Part shown: positions 63,774 to 64,000 of the stretch, one piece after another | Position numbering within the stretch: the stretch's first letter is position 1 | Layout of the letters: every line of letters begins with the position of its first letter | Assembly (NCBI RefSeq): GCF_018271975.1 | Contig: NZ_JAGUCN010000006.1 | Span: 168,718-232,717 of the forward strand | Length of the DNA stretch: 64,000 nt | DNA from: Carboxylicivirga mesophila | GTDB taxonomy: Bacteria > Bacteroidota > Bacteroidia > Bacteroidales > Marinilabiliaceae | Direction of reading: 5' to 3' | Made by a program: the position numbers and the translations under genes | The notes under the pieces: model-generated | Database searches by the model: none | What the model was told of the DNA's origin: nothing | The model's input: the letters and a program-made list of their open reading frames with translations, nothing else

Positions 63774-64000
63774 CCTGAGTTCGATGTGAAATTTTGAACT
63801 CAGAACGCTTACAAATAGTTAGTTTCAAGTGTATATTGACGAAAGAATAGCGGGCTATTTTGAGTCGATTACACGAAGAAAATTGCTGTTTGTAAGCGGG
63901 ATTGCCAAGCTTTGAATAAATAACTGATTTACTGCTTCAAATTTTATCGCAATAGTTCACTATTCCTCTAAAATTATTCATTGTAAATCAGCTCTTTATT
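63774..64000. other. Intergenic end of window (227 bases)
   Basis: AT-rich sequence after the His/Cys-rich gene. No gene, terminator of good quality or repeat is recognised before the window ends. Confidence 0.5.

Overview
The window reads as chromosomal DNA of a member of the Bacteroidota, most likely a facultative or strict anaerobe of the Marinilabiliales/Bacteroidales type (the order is an inference). Support: four promoters match the phylum-specific pattern TTTG-N19..21-TAnnTTTG; there are two TonB-dependent receptors with carboxypeptidase-regulatory-like N-termini, a SusB-type GH97, many secreted or lipoprotein glycoside hydrolases, and a pflB-pflA-focA formate fermentation operon. I see no insertion sequence, prophage, integrase or CRISPR array.

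Layout. 1-2.4 kb: end of hflK, hflC, and a convergent NhaC-type antiporter. 2.5-6.1 kb: the most interesting locus, an ECF sigma factor, a zinc-finger anti-sigma, a secreted precursor whose seven cysteines all lie in E(G/A)KCG motifs, an MNIO (DUF692) enzyme, a DUF2063 partner and a DoxX membrane protein. This is a bufferin/HvfA-like modified-peptide metallophore operon. 6.1-6.4 kb: tRNA-Thr and tRNA-Gly with their promoter. 6.6-11.8 kb: GH20 hexosaminidase, CBM9-like lipoprotein and GH29 fucosidase. 12-14.2 kb: serB and tcdA. 14.2-25.9 kb: M16 peptidase, GH9, AIM24-like, patatin-like, GH97, SPFH and DUF2007 proteins.

26-31 kb: a SnoaL-like lipoprotein, a class D beta-lactamase-like protein, a glutathione peroxidase/OhrR-type regulator pair with tandem inverted-repeat operators, and a solitary B12-binding-type radical SAM protein. 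31-41 kb: a thiamine regulon. One TPP riboswitch controls a TonB-dependent receptor; a second leads thiS-thiC-tenI/thiE-like-thiD-thiE-thiG-thiH. Both have good promoters, and no thiF is present. 41-44 kb: two related thioredoxins, a CCA-adding-type nucleotidyltransferase and a SpoU methyltransferase.

44-49 kb: a LytTR two-component system with a TPR-like protein and a TonB-dependent receptor. 49-56 kb: SDR, C69 dipeptidase, an unusual lipoprotein with a C-terminal membrane segment, a lactonase-fold lipoprotein, a YhcC-like radical SAM protein and a cytidylyltransferase/GHMP-kinase-like fusion. 56.5-60.4 kb: focA, pflA, pflB. 60.8-63.8 kb: an oligopeptidase B-like lipoprotein and a His/Cys-rich secreted protein behind a perfect 20-bp palindrome. 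Intergenic regions carry several degenerate 7-bp tandem repeats and a family of CCCC-GGGG palindromes.
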